From Nioella ostreopsis (lineage in GTDB: Bacteria; Pseudomonadota; Alphaproteobacteria; Rhodobacterales; Rhodobacteraceae), in assembly GCF_004000255.1 (NCBI RefSeq), contig NZ_RCIQ01000009.1:1-64000 (forward strand): DNA of 64,000 nucleotides. Direction: 5' to 3'. Position 1 is the stretch's first letter; each line of letters starts with the position of its first letter. Under the pieces are notes generated by a model. The model saw nothing but the letters and a program-made list of their open reading frames with translations, searched no databases and was not told the origin of the DNA. Position numbers and translations under genes: made by a program. Below, piece after piece: positions 1-17,983 of this stretch.

Positions 1-25
1 CGCGCTCAAACTTTTCCTTTGCCAT
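1..25 (-). CDS. tuf: Elongation factor Tu, first 8 codons (partial)
   Basis: Reading the minus strand from 25 gives MAKEKFER, the usual start of bacterial EF-Tu. A strong AAGGAGG ribosome-binding site lies just upstream. It follows fusA in the str operon (rpsL-rpsG-fusA-tuf), so identity rests on both the N-terminal peptide and the gene order. The rest lies outside the window. Confidence 0.9.
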
Positions 26-60
26 GATGGCCTCCTTAGCTGGTCGGGTGACGGGGAAGC

Positions 61-89
61 CCCGCCCTACGGGGGGTGGGTAGGGCGGG
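61..89 (-). other. Hairpin between fusA and tuf
   Basis: CCCGCCCTA at 61-69 is the reverse complement of TAGGGCGGG at 81-89, making a 9-bp stem in the fusA-tuf gap. No T-run follows on the minus strand, so it is more likely an mRNA stabilising or processing structure than a terminator. Function is inferred only. Confidence 0.5.
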
Positions 90-108
90 GTTCACCCCCG
101 CCATCCCG

Positions 109-2226
109 TTATGCGTATTTGGACTGGATCTCTTCCGAGATGTTCTGCGGAACCGGCTCGTAGTGATCGAACTGCATCGTGAAGTTCGCCCGGCCCGACG
201 ACATCGAGCGCAGGGTGTTGATGTAGCCGAACATGTTGGCCAGCGGCACGAAGGCGTCGATCGCGATGGCGTTGCCACGGGTATCCTGCCCCTGAACCTG
301 ACCGCGACGGGACGTGAGGTCGCCGATGATGCCACCGGTGTAGTCCTCGGGCGTCACGACCTCGACCTTCATGATCGGTTCCAGCAGCTTGGCGCCAGCT
401 TTCTTCATGCCTTCGCGCATGCCCATGCGGGCTGCGATTTCGAAGGCCAGAACGCTGGAGTCCACGTCGTGGAACTTACCGTCGACCAGGGCCACCTTGA
501 AGTCGATCACGGGGAAGCCAGCCAGCGGGCCGCTATCCATGACGGACTTGATGCCCTTTTCAACACCGGGGATGTATTCCTTCGGAACAGCACCACCAAC
601 GATGCGGGATTCGAAGGAATAGCCTTCGCCCGGCTCGGTCGGCGAGATGATCAGCTTCACTTCAGCGAACTGACCCGAACCACCCGACTGCTTCTTGTGG
701 GTGTAGGTATGTTCGACTTCGTGGCCGATGGTTTCGCGATAGGCCACCTGCGGCGCACCGATGTTGGCTTCCACCTTGAATTCCCGCTTCAGGCGGTCGA
801 CGAGGATGTCGAGGTGAAGTTCGCCCATGCCCTTCATGATGGTCTGACCGGACTCGAGGTCGGTCTCAACACGGAAGGACGGGTCTTCGGCGGCCAGACG
901 GGCCAGACCCTGGGACATCTTCTCCTGGTCGGCCTTGGTTTTCGGCTCGACCGCGATCTCGATCACCGGATCGGGGAAGGTCATGGTTTCCAGAACCACC
1001 GGATCGTTGACGGCGCAGAGCGTGTCACCGGTCGTGGTATCCTTCAGGCCTGCCAGCGCGATGATGTCACCCGCGAACGCTTCCGTGATTTCCTCACGGT
1101 TGTTCGAATGCATCATCATCATCCGGCCAACACGCTCTTTCTTGCCCTTGGTGGAGTTCAGCAGGGTATCACCCTTGTTGAGCACACCGGAGTAGACGCG
1201 GGTGAAGGTCAGCGAACCGACAAACGGGTCGTTCATGATCTTGAACGCCAGGGCCGAGAAGGCCATGTCGTCATCGGCACGACGCGGGATGTTCCGGGTT
1301 TCGGTTTCGTCACCCGGCTTGAAGCCCATGTAGTCGACCACATCCAGCGGGCTGGGAAGGTAGTCCACCACGGCGTTGAGCAGGGGCTGAACGCCCTTGT
1401 TCTTGAACGCCGAACCGCACAGCACGGGAATGAACGACATCGACAGGGTGCCCTGACGGATCAGCTTGCGCAGCGTCGGAACGTCCGGCTCGTTGCCTTC
1501 CAGATATTCCATCATCGCTTCGTCGTCCATTTCGACGGCGTTTTCGATGAGCTTGCCACGCCATTCTTCGGCGGTGTCCTTGAGCGAGTCGCGGATTTCA
1601 CGCTGTTCCCAGGAGGCGCCCAGGTCTTCACCGGCCCAGACCCATTCTTTCATGGTCACGAGGTCGACGATGCCTTCCAGCTCGGTCTCGGCACCGATCG
1701 GAATCTGGATCGGGGCCGGGGTCGCGCCGGTGCGGTCTGCGATCATGCGAACGCAGTTGAAGAAATCGGCACCGATCTTGTCCATCTTGTTGACGAACAC
1801 GATGCGCGGAACCTTGTAGCGGTCAGCCTGACGCCACACGGTTTCGGTCTGGGGCTCAACACCGGCGTTGGCGTCGAGAACGGCAACCGCACCGTCGAGA
1901 ACCGCCAGCGAGCGTTCGACTTCAATGGTGAAGTCCACGTGGCCGGGGGTGTCGATGATGTTCATCCGGTGCTTGGGCGTGTCAGGGGTGGCGCCATCTT
2001 CGGTGCGTTCCCAGAAGGTGGTGGTCGCAGCCGAGGTGATGGTGATGCCGCGTTCCTGCTCCTGCTCCATCCAGTCCATGGTGGCTGCACCATCGTGCAC
2101 CTCACCGATGTTGTGGGATTTGCCGGTGTAGTAGAGGATACGCTCGGAACAGGTGGTCTTGCCCGCATCAATGTGGGCCATGATCCCGAAGTTCCGGTAA
2201 CGGTCGAGCGGATAGTCGCGAGCCAT
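109..2226 (-). CDS. fusA: Elongation factor G
   Basis: A 705-residue GTPase that drives ribosomal translocation. The N-terminal G domain carries the P-loop AHIDAGKTT (about residues 17-25), the DTPGH motif and the NKMD specificity motif, followed by the EF-G domains II-V. The length is normal for EF-G. It starts at an ATG and lies between rpsG and tuf in the str operon. There is no sign of truncation, and it is a housekeeping copy by context. Confidence 0.99.
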   Translation of the reverse strand: MARDYPLDRYRNFGIMAHIDAGKTTCSERILYYTGKSHNIGEVHDGAATMDWMEQEQERGITITSAATTTFWERTEDGATPDTPKHRMNIIDTPGHVDFTIEVERSLAVLDGAVAVLDANAGVEPQTETVWRQADRYKVPRIVFVNKMDKIGADFFNCVRMIADRTGATPAPIQIPIGAETELEGIVDLVTMKEWVWAGEDLGASWEQREIRDSLKDTAEEWRGKLIENAVEMDDEAMMEYLEGNEPDVPTLRKLIRQGTLSMSFIPVLCGSAFKNKGVQPLLNAVVDYLPSPLDVVDYMGFKPGDETETRNIPRRADDDMAFSALAFKIMNDPFVGSLTFTRVYSGVLNKGDTLLNSTKGKKERVGRMMMMHSNNREEITEAFAGDIIALAGLKDTTTGDTLCAVNDPVVLETMTFPDPVIEIAVEPKTKADQEKMSQGLARLAAEDPSFRVETDLESGQTIMKGMGELHLDILVDRLKREFKVEANIGAPQVAYRETIGHEVEHTYTHKKQSGGSGQFAEVKLIISPTEPGEGYSFESRIVGGAVPKEYIPGVEKGIKSVMDSGPLAGFPVIDFKVALVDGKFHDVDSSVLAFEIAARMGMREGMKKAGAKLLEPIMKVEVVTPEDYTGGIIGDLTSRRGQVQGQDTRGNAIAIDAFVPLANMFGYINTLRSMSSGRANFTMQFDHYEPVPQNISEEIQSKYA

Positions 2227-2244
2227 TGGTTTCGGTCCTTTGGC

Positions 2245-2279
2245 GAAAAAGAGAAAACCGCCGGGGGATCATTCCCCCG
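2245..2279 (-). terminator. Hairpin with U-rich tail between rpsG and fusA (attenuator-like)
   Basis: A 7-bp stem (CGGGGGA at 2262-2268 with its complement at 2273-2279) is followed on the minus strand by a T-rich run (GTTTTCTCTTTTT). This looks like an intrinsic terminator but sits inside the operon, 20-odd bases before the fusA start. It may attenuate fusA/tuf or be an RNA processing site. Confidence 0.5.
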
Positions 2280-2289
2280 ACGCGATTGC

Positions 2290-2772
<483 letters not shown>

Positions 2773-3144
2773 TTACTTGGGGCGCTTGGCGCCGTATTTC
2801 GAACGACGCTGACGGCGGTCCTTGACACCCTGGGTGTCGAGCACGCCGCGGAGGATGTGGTAACGGACGCCGGGAAGGTCTTTTACACGGCCGCCACGGA
2901 TCAGGACGACAGAGTGTTCCTGAAGGTTGTGGCTTTCACCGGGGATGTAGCTGATCACCTCGTAGCCATTGGTCAGACGGACCTTGGCCACTTTCCGCAT
3001 GGCCGAGTTCGGCTTCTTCGGAGTGGTGGTGTAGACGCGGGTGCAGACACCACGCTTCTGAGGGCAGGATTCCAAGTGCTGGGACTTGGAGCGCTTCACT
3101 TTGGGCTGCCGCGGTTTGCGGATCAGCTGTTGGATCGTCGGCAT
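2773..3144 (-). CDS. rpsL: 30S ribosomal protein S12
   Basis: A 123-residue protein beginning [13 protein letters not shown]. It contains the [18 protein letters not shown] segment and the PGVRYHI loop near the decoding centre, where streptomycin resistance substitutions occur in other species. Lysines at the classic positions are present (KKPNSA), so no resistance substitution is obvious. It is the first gene of the str operon. Confidence 0.99.
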   Translation of the reverse strand: MPTIQQLIRKPRQPKVKRSKSQHLESCPQKRGVCTRVYTTTPKKPNSAMRKVAKVRLTNGYEVISYIPGESHNLQEHSVVLIRGGRVKDLPGVRYHILRGVLDTQGVKDRRQRRSKYGAKRPK

Positions 3145-3410
3145 GGGGTCTCCCCGTTTCGCTCGTTCATGTCATCAGACGCAGTTGCTTGCACAAAAAC
3201 GTCTATGGCCGCATGTGCCCCTTCCCTACCTGGAGGACACAGCGGTGGAATTCTCAGAGGATCGGGGCACAACAAACGGCCCGGATCATGACCACTCAAA
3301 TCTGTATACCGGACCCACGCCGCGATGAACGCGAAGGGGTCAGGTGGCGCGCGGTATAGGGGGAATCGGATGGGGTGTCAACAGCCGGACAGGGCCGCGC
3401 AACGCATGGG
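3145..3410 (-). promoter_or_regulatory. Upstream region of the str operon
   Basis: A 266-base gap between the glycosyltransferase stop and rpsL must hold the str operon promoter. A TATACA -10-like hexamer lies at 3303-3308 on the minus strand, but no good -35 is spaced with it, so the promoter cannot be placed precisely. No gene is seen here. Confidence 0.3.
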
Positions 3411-4247
3411 TCAGAAACCGCGCTGCAACGCGGCCCAACCTTGCCGGAATGCCTCAATATCCACCTCAAAGCGCCGTTTGACAAGGTCCGGCAGCTCTGC
3501 CGGATCAATCTCTGCCGGGTGGGTTCCGGTCAGGGTGATCGGGCTGTCATTTGTCGCGTGCGCGCCACGCAGGAACATGACCTGATCTGTAAACGACACA
3601 AGCGGCATCCGCTGCCAGACCCGTTGATGCGGAAAGTCCATGACGCAGGCGTCATCGTCAGGGCGCAGATAGACGGTCAGCGCCGGGGCCCAACAATGGG
3701 CCAGGACCGGCGTCAGCGTGATATCGGGACCGGTCGCCGCCACCACCACGCCCTTCCCCTGATCCAGCGCCAGCCGCCCCCTTGGCCGCCAGATATCCCT
3801 GAGCTGACCAAAGCTGCGGCGGATATTGGTGACGTAGTTCACCGCAACCGCGTCGTCGTCATCCAGCCGGAACTCCGCCACCGCCCGCGCCTTGGGATCG
3901 CGTGCGGCGTGCAGGATGTCTCGGTAAACCTGCCGGTGTGGTCCGGTCGGGCGATAGACAGGCCGAATCTGCGGCACCGGATCAATCAGCGCACGCAGGC
4001 GGCTGTGCCATGGGTCCGGCAGATCGTCGCCCATAAGCAGCAGCAGGGTAAAGTCCCGTCCGGTTTGCGCCCGGATGCCGGGCAACAGGATATGTGGGAG
4101 CCAGAAAAGCCGCGTGTCCAACCGTTCCGGCGCATAGAGCGCGGCGCGCCGGTCCTCCATCGTGTCGTGCCGGGTCTGGAACCCTTCCAGCGCCGCCGGA
4201 TAGGAAAAGCGGCACAACCCCAGAACCTGCACCCCGCCGTCAGCCAT
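3411..4247 (-). CDS. Putative rhamnosyltransferase family protein (copy 1)
   Basis: A 278-residue protein resembling the Pfam putative rhamnosyl transferase family seen in roseobacters. It opens VQVLGLCRFSYP and has the acidic FRLDDDDAVAVNYV motif in the middle (about residue 126), likely the metal/nucleotide-sugar site. There is no signal peptide, so it would be cytoplasmic. Its start lies 8 bases inside the EamA stop, indicating translational coupling. A paralogue lies at 5118-5978 with the same two motifs. The substrate is unknown; the sugar is inferred from the family name only. Confidence 0.75.
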   Translation of the reverse strand: MADGGVQVLGLCRFSYPAALEGFQTRHDTMEDRRAALYAPERLDTRLFWLPHILLPGIRAQTGRDFTLLLLMGDDLPDPWHSRLRALIDPVPQIRPVYRPTGPHRQVYRDILHAARDPKARAVAEFRLDDDDAVAVNYVTNIRRSFGQLRDIWRPRGRLALDQGKGVVVAATGPDITLTPVLAHCWAPALTVYLRPDDDACVMDFPHQRVWQRMPLVSFTDQVMFLRGAHATNDSPITLTGTHPAEIDPAELPDLVKRRFEVDIEAFRQGWAALQRGF

Positions 4248-5121
4248 CCATGGCCTCGCGCAGCCTGCGTTCGCGGTAGAGCGTGAAGATGCCGGTCGCC
4301 ACCACGATCGCCGCGCCCAACAGGGTCAGCGGACGCGGCCAATCGCCGAAGACGAACCAGCCCAGAAGCAGCGCCCAGACCAATGCCGTATAGCGGAAGG
4401 GCGCAACGAAACCGATTTCCCCCACCCGCATCACCATGATCGAAAAGAGGTAGCCGCCGATGATGAAGAAGGCCGCACCGCCGACCAGACCAGCCTCGCG
4501 TGCCGTGACCGGCGCCCACCCTTGCCACAGCATCAGAACCCCGCCGAACAGCCCGACCGATCCTGCCGTGATCACCGCCACGGCCAGCGACGGCACCCCG
4601 TCTGAAAGCCGTCGCGTGACAAGATCCCGCGCGGTGACCAGCAGGACCGCCAGAACCGCAACGAGGGAATAGACGTTGAACCCCTCGGCCCCCGGCTTGA
4701 CGATCAGCAAGACGCCGGTGAAGCCCACGATAATGGCCGCCAGACGCTTCCATCCCACGGGCTCGCCCAGAAACAGCGCACCCGCGAGGGTGATGGTCAG
4801 GGGCAGCGCGGCAAGGATCGCCGTCACATTGGCGAGCGGCATGTTCACCAGTGCCACAAGGAAGGCCACCATCGAGGTGATCTCGGCCCCGGTGCGGCCT
4901 GCCACCCTGCCCCAATCCCCACGCGGGATCGCCAGGCTGCGCAGCCCGAGCGCATAGGACAGCACCCCGATAAAAACCGTTGTCAGTACCCCGCGCAGAA
5001 ACACGATCTGGAACAGTGGCAAATCTTCGGCCACCAGCTTTATGCAGGCGTCATTGAAGGTGAAGGCGGCCATGCTTCCCATCATCAGAAGCGCGCCTTT
5101 CAGGTTGGGAGAAAGGATCAT
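4240..5121 (-). CDS. EamA/DMT-family membrane transporter
   Basis: A 293-residue integral membrane protein with about ten hydrophobic segments arranged as two EamA repeats (approximate residues 8-140 and 150-285), as in drug/metabolite exporters. It overlaps the upstream glycosyltransferase by ATGA (4 bases) and the downstream one by 8 bases, so the three are probably made together. Its substrate cannot be told from sequence. Confidence 0.88.
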   Translation of the reverse strand: MILSPNLKGALLMMGSMAAFTFNDACIKLVAEDLPLFQIVFLRGVLTTVFIGVLSYALGLRSLAIPRGDWGRVAGRTGAEITSMVAFLVALVNMPLANVTAILAALPLTITLAGALFLGEPVGWKRLAAIIVGFTGVLLIVKPGAEGFNVYSLVAVLAVLLVTARDLVTRRLSDGVPSLAVAVITAGSVGLFGGVLMLWQGWAPVTAREAGLVGGAAFFIIGGYLFSIMVMRVGEIGFVAPFRYTALVWALLLGWFVFGDWPRPLTLLGAAIVVATGIFTLYRERRLREAMDG

Positions 5122-5978
5122 TCCCCGGCATCATCCCTGTCAGAAGCAAACTGCCGCCACATCAGCGGCAGCACCTCCTCGGGGTCAAGCCCGAAACGGT
5201 CCGACAAGATCTTCTTGCCTTGCCATTTGGCCAGCGGCTCCGCCCCCGGCGGGATCGTCCGGCCGGAATCATTGTGCTGATGAAGCGTGCGCACGAACAT
5301 CAGATCGGAGGGGTCAGACCACATCCGCGCATGGGCCGCCACGCGACGGTGGTTCCAGCGAAACATGTTCGACCGGGCATCGGGCTTGGTTATCATGGCG
5401 CTGGCCAGCCCGAGCGGGCCGATCTCCCGGAAGTCATAAAAAGGCTGCTCCCGGTCATTGAGATCCCAGTATATGCCGCGATGAAAGGCGATGACCGCAG
5501 GGTTCTCCTCATCCGCCCAACCCAGCCTGATCAACTGGTCGGCCACGGCACGGGTCTTCTCGATATAGTCCACCGCCACGGCGTCGTCGTCATCTATGCG
5601 AAAGCCCGTGATGTAATCGGCCCCCGGTTCGGTGCCACGCCGAAACGCGCGCCGGGTGGCGTTCAGCGGGCCATTGGGCTCGATGGCGCAAATTCGCAGG
5701 AATGGATAGTGATCGGCCAGCCCCTTCAGGCGCTTGCGAAACCGCATGGGCATCGAGGTGCCGATCAGCACGACCAGCCGGAAACCCTGGTCAGTCTGGG
5801 CCGCAAGCGAGGGCAGGCAAAGCTTTTCGAAGAAGGCAAAGCGACGGGCCATGCGCGCAGGATCGTAGAGCAGTTCCATAAGCGCAGCTTCGTCCAGCTT
5901 CGACGCCTCGAACCCGCCCGCGCCCAGATAGGAGAAGCGGCACACACCCACGATCTGATTGTCGAACCCCGTGGCCAT
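5118..5978 (-). CDS. Putative rhamnosyltransferase family protein (copy 2)
   Basis: A 286-residue paralogue of the 3411-4247 gene. It shares the opening IVGVCRFSYLG, a lengthy middle alignment and the FRIDDDDAVAVDYIEKT acidic motif. It is first in a three-gene overlapping set with the EamA transporter. The pair probably modifies a surface or secreted glycan, but this is inference from family membership; no polysaccharide genes are nearby. Confidence 0.75.
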   Translation of the reverse strand: MATGFDNQIVGVCRFSYLGAGGFEASKLDEAALMELLYDPARMARRFAFFEKLCLPSLAAQTDQGFRLVVLIGTSMPMRFRKRLKGLADHYPFLRICAIEPNGPLNATRRAFRRGTEPGADYITGFRIDDDDAVAVDYIEKTRAVADQLIRLGWADEENPAVIAFHRGIYWDLNDREQPFYDFREIGPLGLASAMITKPDARSNMFRWNHRRVAAHARMWSDPSDLMFVRTLHQHNDSGRTIPPGAEPLAKWQGKKILSDRFGLDPEEVLPLMWRQFASDRDDAGE

Positions 5979-6050
5979 GCACCCACCTTGTCACACAAAA
6001 ACCGATGGGTCGAATGCTAGGCCAAAGCCGGCTGCGAGGGAATCCCTCAA

Positions 6051-7214
6051 TCATGGGTCTGTGCGTTGCACGCTCTCGACCCCGATGAACCGGGCCATGC
6101 GGGCCAGTTCTGCCTCCAGCTTGTCAGCGCGTGCGCCGGTCCATGTGACCCCCGGTTCCACCCACAGATTGAGAACACTCATGCAGGATGCCTTGCGGTC
6201 GGCCTTCACCTCGATCCGACCCACAAACCGATCGCCTTCCAGCATCGGAAAGACGTAGTAGCCCCAGACCCGCCTGGCAGCGGGCACAAACATTTCCACC
6301 CTGTAGTCAAAACCGAACAGCCGCGACAGGCGGTTGCGGTCGCGGATCACCGGGTCGAACGGGTTGAGAATGCGCAGGCGGCTTGTGGCGGGGGTCAGCC
6401 TGGCAAGCCGGTCCTCGATATCGGGGGGCGCAACGGCGCTTACCCAACTGCCATCGGCACCCTGAACCGACACGGGAACCAACGGCGTCCGCTCCGCCCA
6501 GGCCCGTGCCTCGGGCAACGTGACGGCGTCCCAGAAACGTTTCACCTCTCCCGCTGATCCGAAACTCATCCGGTCGAGCGCAGCCGCACATAGCCAGGTG
6601 ATCTGCGCGCCTTCGCTCAGCTCCTGCTCGCGCAGATGCGTCGGGAAGACCCGTTCCGCCAAATCGTAGAACTTGGTGAAATTGACCCGGTGGCAGGTGG
6701 CCAGTTCGCCCGCGTACCACATGTAGTCCAGCGCCAGCTTGTGCGGCGGGCGGTGCCACATCTGCCGTTCGCCCTCGATCCTGGTGTCGAAATCATGGGT
6801 GGAAAGCGCGCCCTCGCGGGCGATCCGATCCTTGATCTTCTGCCGTTCATCCGCGTCGGGCAAGCCTTTGACCCAGCCTGCGCGGTCGTAATAGGCCCGC
6901 ATCCGGTCGAACTGCCGCCGCCACATGGGCAGGAACTCCATCGGCAGAACGCTGGCATCATGGGTAAAATGCTCGAACACCGCGCGATCCCGGGCCAGCA
7001 ACCGGTCCAGCATCGGTTCGCGGTAATTCTGATTTCGGCTCCAGAGAATATGGTGATGGGCGCGGGACACGACTTGGATCGTATCAAGTTGCACGAAGCC
7101 AAGCGCGTGGATCATCGCGGCCAGATCAAGTGGACCGGTGGGGGTCGTCCCCAAGCCCTGAGAGTGCAGCCAGAGCCGTCTTGCGCTGCGGTTGTCGATC
7201 TTGAGCTCAGCCAA
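6051..7214 (-). CDS. ycaQ: YcaQ/AlkX-type crosslink-repair DNA glycosylase
   Basis: A 387-residue winged-helix (HTH_42) protein. It contains FVQLDTIQVVSRAHH (around residues 38-52), which includes the Q-hydrophobic-D motif known as the catalytic signature of the YcaQ (AlkX) branch that unhooks DNA interstrand crosslinks. The start is TTG: the reading frame has no ATG or GTG between an upstream stop near 7254 and this point, and the N-terminal residues match the family start. A GGGGCGG sequence precedes it. It lies between the rpoC terminator and the glycosyltransferase block. Confidence 0.82.
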   Translation of the reverse strand: MAELKIDNRSARRLWLHSQGLGTTPTGPLDLAAMIHALGFVQLDTIQVVSRAHHHILWSRNQNYREPMLDRLLARDRAVFEHFTHDASVLPMEFLPMWRRQFDRMRAYYDRAGWVKGLPDADERQKIKDRIAREGALSTHDFDTRIEGERQMWHRPPHKLALDYMWYAGELATCHRVNFTKFYDLAERVFPTHLREQELSEGAQITWLCAAALDRMSFGSAGEVKRFWDAVTLPEARAWAERTPLVPVSVQGADGSWVSAVAPPDIEDRLARLTPATSRLRILNPFDPVIRDRNRLSRLFGFDYRVEMFVPAARRVWGYYVFPMLEGDRFVGRIEVKADRKASCMSVLNLWVEPGVTWTGARADKLEAELARMARFIGVESVQRTDP

Positions 7215-7269
7215 TGATCCGCCCCGGGGTGATCTGATCCGTGGTCCACCCTAGGGGCGGCCAGCCCAA

Positions 7270-7301
7270 AGAAAAACCCCCGCCAGCGGACCGGCGGGGG
7301 A
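7270..7301 (-). terminator. Intrinsic terminator after rpoC
   Basis: On the minus strand CCCCCGCC and its complement GGCGGGGG form a stem of about 8 bp around a short loop, followed by TTTTTC. It lies about 30 bases after the rpoC stop, so it ends the rpl-rpo operon. Confidence 0.85.
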
Positions 7302-7329
7302 TCATCATCTTTTCAGGCAATCGAACGCC

Positions 7330-11559
<4,230 letters not shown>

Positions 11560-11601
11560 TTCTTAACCTTTCTCAGGCTGTGCATCGGTTGAGAGGGGCG
11601 G

Positions 11602-11644
11602 AAGGCGCTTCGAAGCGCCTTTCCAAGCGCCTTCGAAGGCGCTT
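11602..11644. repeat. Two tandem palindromes in the rpoB-rpoC gap
   Basis: AAGGCGCTTCGAAGCGCCTT (11602-11621) and AAGCGCCTTCGAAGGCGCTT (11625-11644) are each perfect 20-base palindromes separated by three bases. They share the 9-mers AAGGCGCTT and AAGCGCCTT, so each arm can also pair with the other palindrome, allowing alternative folds in the mRNA. They lie between rpoB and rpoC. A role in mRNA processing or stability is inferred. Confidence 0.75.
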
Positions 11645-11650
11645 TTTCCG

Positions 11651-15784
<4,134 letters not shown>

Positions 15785-15967
15785 GCTCTCGGACACCTTT
15801 CGTTTCTTCGCGCTCGCACGGGCCGTCGGGGCACCGGCCATGCGTCGCACTGAAACCAGACGGGTTCGGATCAATTCATGCCTGCCGTCCCACCGGCGGG
15901 CTCCCGATCCTGTGAACCGCGTCTTGGGGAAGGTCCGTCACATGCGGGCCCTCGCCAAGACGAGGCT

Positions 15968-15998
15968 GGCTGGACCCGGGAAATCCCCGGATCCAGCC
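15968..15998 (-). other. RNA hairpin between rplL and rpoB
   Basis: The arms 15968-15980 and 15986-15998 form a 13-bp stem with a 5-base loop. One position pairs only as G-U on the minus-strand transcript and would be a C-A mismatch on the plus strand, indicating that the minus-strand RNA is the functional one. There is no U-run after it on that strand. By position it may be the equivalent of the rplL-rpoB attenuator or processing hairpin of other bacteria; the rest of the 253-base gap shows no gene. Confidence 0.6.
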
Positions 15999-16037
15999 GC
16001 TTTTTCCAACGTCCCGACACAAAAGGTCGGGCGCAGA

Positions 16038-16418
16038 TTACTTGAGCTCGACTTCGGCGCCAGCTGCTTCCAGCTTGGCCTTGATGTCTTCGGCTTCGGC
16101 TTTGGAGACCTGCTCCTTGACGGCTTTGCCGCCAGCTTCGACCAGCTCTTTTGCTTCTTTGAGGCCCAGGCCGGTGATGCCGCGGACTTCTTTGATGACG
16201 TTGATCTTCTTGTCGCCAGCGGACTTCAGGATCACGTCAAACTCGGTCTGCTCTTCAGCAGCAGCAGCTTCGCCGCCGCCAGCAGGACCGGCCATCATCA
16301 CAGCGCCGCCAGCGGCGGGCTCGATGCCATACTCGTCCTTGAGGATGGTTTTCAGTTCTTGGGCTTCCAGCAGGGTCAGGTTGACGATGCTTTCAGCAAG
16401 TGCTTTCAGATCAGCCAT
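16038..16418 (-). CDS. rplL: 50S ribosomal protein L7/L12
   Basis: A 126-residue acidic protein with the N-terminal dimerisation segment, an alanine/glycine-rich hinge (about residues 38-55) and the C-terminal GTPase-factor binding domain containing [19 protein letters not shown]. It forms the stalk with L10. ATG start, downstream of rplJ in the rpl-rpo operon. Confidence 0.99.
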   Translation of the reverse strand: MADLKALAESIVNLTLLEAQELKTILKDEYGIEPAAGGAVMMAGPAGGGEAAAAEEQTEFDVILKSAGDKKINVIKEVRGITGLGLKEAKELVEAGGKAVKEQVSKAEAEDIKAKLEAAGAEVELK

Positions 16419-16491
16419 TTTTCAGGTTCCGTATCTAGGTATGTGTTCCAACGTCGAGAGCATTATGCCCCTACGACGGGTCTCAGGTTGC

Positions 16492-17010
16492 TTACGCGGC
16501 TTCGGCCTTCTCTTCGATGGTCGAAAGGATGCTCGCGATGTTCGAAGCAGGTGCGCCAATGGCCCCGGCGATGTTCGAAGCAGGTGCCCCGATGCAGCCA
16601 ACGATGGAGGCAATAAGCTCCTCGCGGGACGGCATGGAAGACACGGCTTTGACACCGTCGCGGTCCAGGATCGTGTCGCCCATTGCACCGCCAAGAATGA
16701 CGAACTTGTCATTCTTCTTGGCATACTCCTCGGCCACCTTGGCTGCTGCCACGGGGTCCTCGGAGAAGGAGAGCACGGTCATGCCCGTCATCAGGTCAGC
16801 AATGCCTGCGCACGACTTCCCATCGAGGGCGATCTTGGCGAGCCTGTTCTTGGCGACACGAACGGACCCACCCGCTTCACGCATTTGCGCGCGCAGGTCC
16901 TGCATCTCGGCAACCGTGAGGCCCTCGTAGTGGGACACTACGACGACGCCAGAGCTTTCGAAGATCTGGCCGAGTTCCTCGACCACTTTCTCTTTCTGGG
17001 CTCTATCCAC
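16492..17010 (-). CDS. rplJ: 50S ribosomal protein L10
   Basis: A 172-residue stalk base protein beginning [20 protein letters not shown]. It starts with GTG (17008-17010) after a good GGAGTGA site. The C-terminus carries two near-identical copies of IGAPASNIA, fitting the helical region to which L7/L12 dimers bind. The long gap upstream probably holds the L10 autoregulatory leader. Confidence 0.98.
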   Translation of the reverse strand: MDRAQKEKVVEELGQIFESSGVVVVSHYEGLTVAEMQDLRAQMREAGGSVRVAKNRLAKIALDGKSCAGIADLMTGMTVLSFSEDPVAAAKVAEEYAKKNDKFVILGGAMGDTILDRDGVKAVSSMPSREELIASIVGCIGAPASNIAGAIGAPASNIASILSTIEEKAEAA

Positions 17011-17200
17011 AGTTTCACTCCAATTTGGGGGTCTCCCCCCGGCTCAAGTTTGGCTGGGTTTCCCCAACCTCTTCGGGTCCAAGTCAGGGTCCCGAGCCAT
17101 CAGATCGCCCGAAGGAAACCTTCGGAAATTCCTAGTCTCGCTTCCCATCTCAGGAAGGAATTACCGGGCTTTCACCCCACCCTCCGTCTCGGACAGGACG
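17011..17200 (-). promoter_or_regulatory. Probable L10 mRNA leader (autoregulation)
   Basis: The 271 bases between rplA and rplJ contain several stem-loops on the minus strand, including CCGAAGGTTTCCTTCGG and a paired region around TTGGGGAAACCCAGCCAA. Ribosomal protein L10(L12)4 is known to bind a structured leader here in many bacteria. The match is by position and hairpin content, not by covariance model, so the boundaries are approximate. Confidence 0.45.
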
Positions 17201-17255
17201 AGGCCACCTTGGCGGCCCCGCCATTCACACCGGCGAACCGGCGCAAAATTCGTAG

Positions 17256-17275
17256 GGTGGGCAGTTCTGCCCACC
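17256..17275 (-). other. Perfect inverted repeat after rplA
   Basis: GGTGGGCAG and CTGCCCACC form a perfect 9-bp stem with a 2-base centre, 6 bases past the rplA stop. On the minus strand TTTT occurs about 10 bases later, so it may be a weak terminator or a boundary between the rplKA and rplJL transcripts. Confidence 0.5.
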
Positions 17276-17281
17276 TGTGGA

Positions 17282-17980
17282 TCAGTTGCCGGTCGCGCTA
17301 TCGACGGACACGGACACGCCCGGGCCCATGGTCGAGCTGAGCGACACGCGCTTCATATAGGCGCCCTTGGCACCGGTCGGCTTGGCCTTGGACACCGCGT
17401 CCACGAAGGCGCGGATGTTTTCGGCCAGCTGGTCGGCGTTGAACGACACCTTGCCCACACCGGCATGCACGACACCGGCCTTCTCGGCGCGGAACTGCAC
17501 CTGGCCGCCCTTGGCCGCTTTCACGGCTTCGGCAACGTCCATGGTCACGGTGCCGACCTTGGGATTCGGCATCAGGTTCCGGGGGCCGAGCACCTTACCC
17601 AGACGGCCGACGATCGGCATCATGTCGGGGGTGGCGATGCAGCGTTCGAATTCGATGGTGCCGCCCTGAACGGTTTCCATCAGATCCTCTGCGCCGACGA
17701 TGTCCGCGCCTGCGGCCAGGGCTTCTTCAGCCTTGGCGCCACGGGCGAAGACGGCGACGCGGACGGATTTGCCGGTGCCATTGGGCAGGGTGACCGTGCC
17801 GCGGACCATCTGGTCGGCGTGGCGCGGGTCGACGCCCAGGTTCATCGCGATCTCGACGGATTCGTCGAACTTGGCGTTGGCGTTGGCCTTGATCAGCGCA
17901 ACAGCGTCCTCGACGGTGATATCTTCCTTGCCGGCGAATGCTTCGCGGGCGGCGCGGGTACGTTTACCGAGCTTTGCCAT
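17282..17980 (-). CDS. rplA: 50S ribosomal protein L1
   Basis: A 232-residue protein of usual L1 length, with the family signature [19 protein letters not shown] in the middle (about residues 123-141). It forms the L1 stalk of the large subunit near the E site and in other bacteria represses its own operon. ATG start, 3 bases after the rplK stop. Confidence 0.99.
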   Translation of the reverse strand: MAKLGKRTRAAREAFAGKEDITVEDAVALIKANANAKFDESVEIAMNLGVDPRHADQMVRGTVTLPNGTGKSVRVAVFARGAKAEEALAAGADIVGAEDLMETVQGGTIEFERCIATPDMMPIVGRLGKVLGPRNLMPNPKVGTVTMDVAEAVKAAKGGQVQFRAEKAGVVHAGVGKVSFNADQLAENIRAFVDAVSKAKPTGAKGAYMKRVSLSSTMGPGVSVSVDSATGN

Positions 17981-17983
17981 GGT

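Noticed and set aside
11625-11650. Plus-strand intrinsic terminator (hairpin then TTTTT) in the rpoB-rpoC gap.
   Set aside because: No plus-strand gene lies upstream, and the hairpin is half of a paired palindrome set on the minus-strand transcript.
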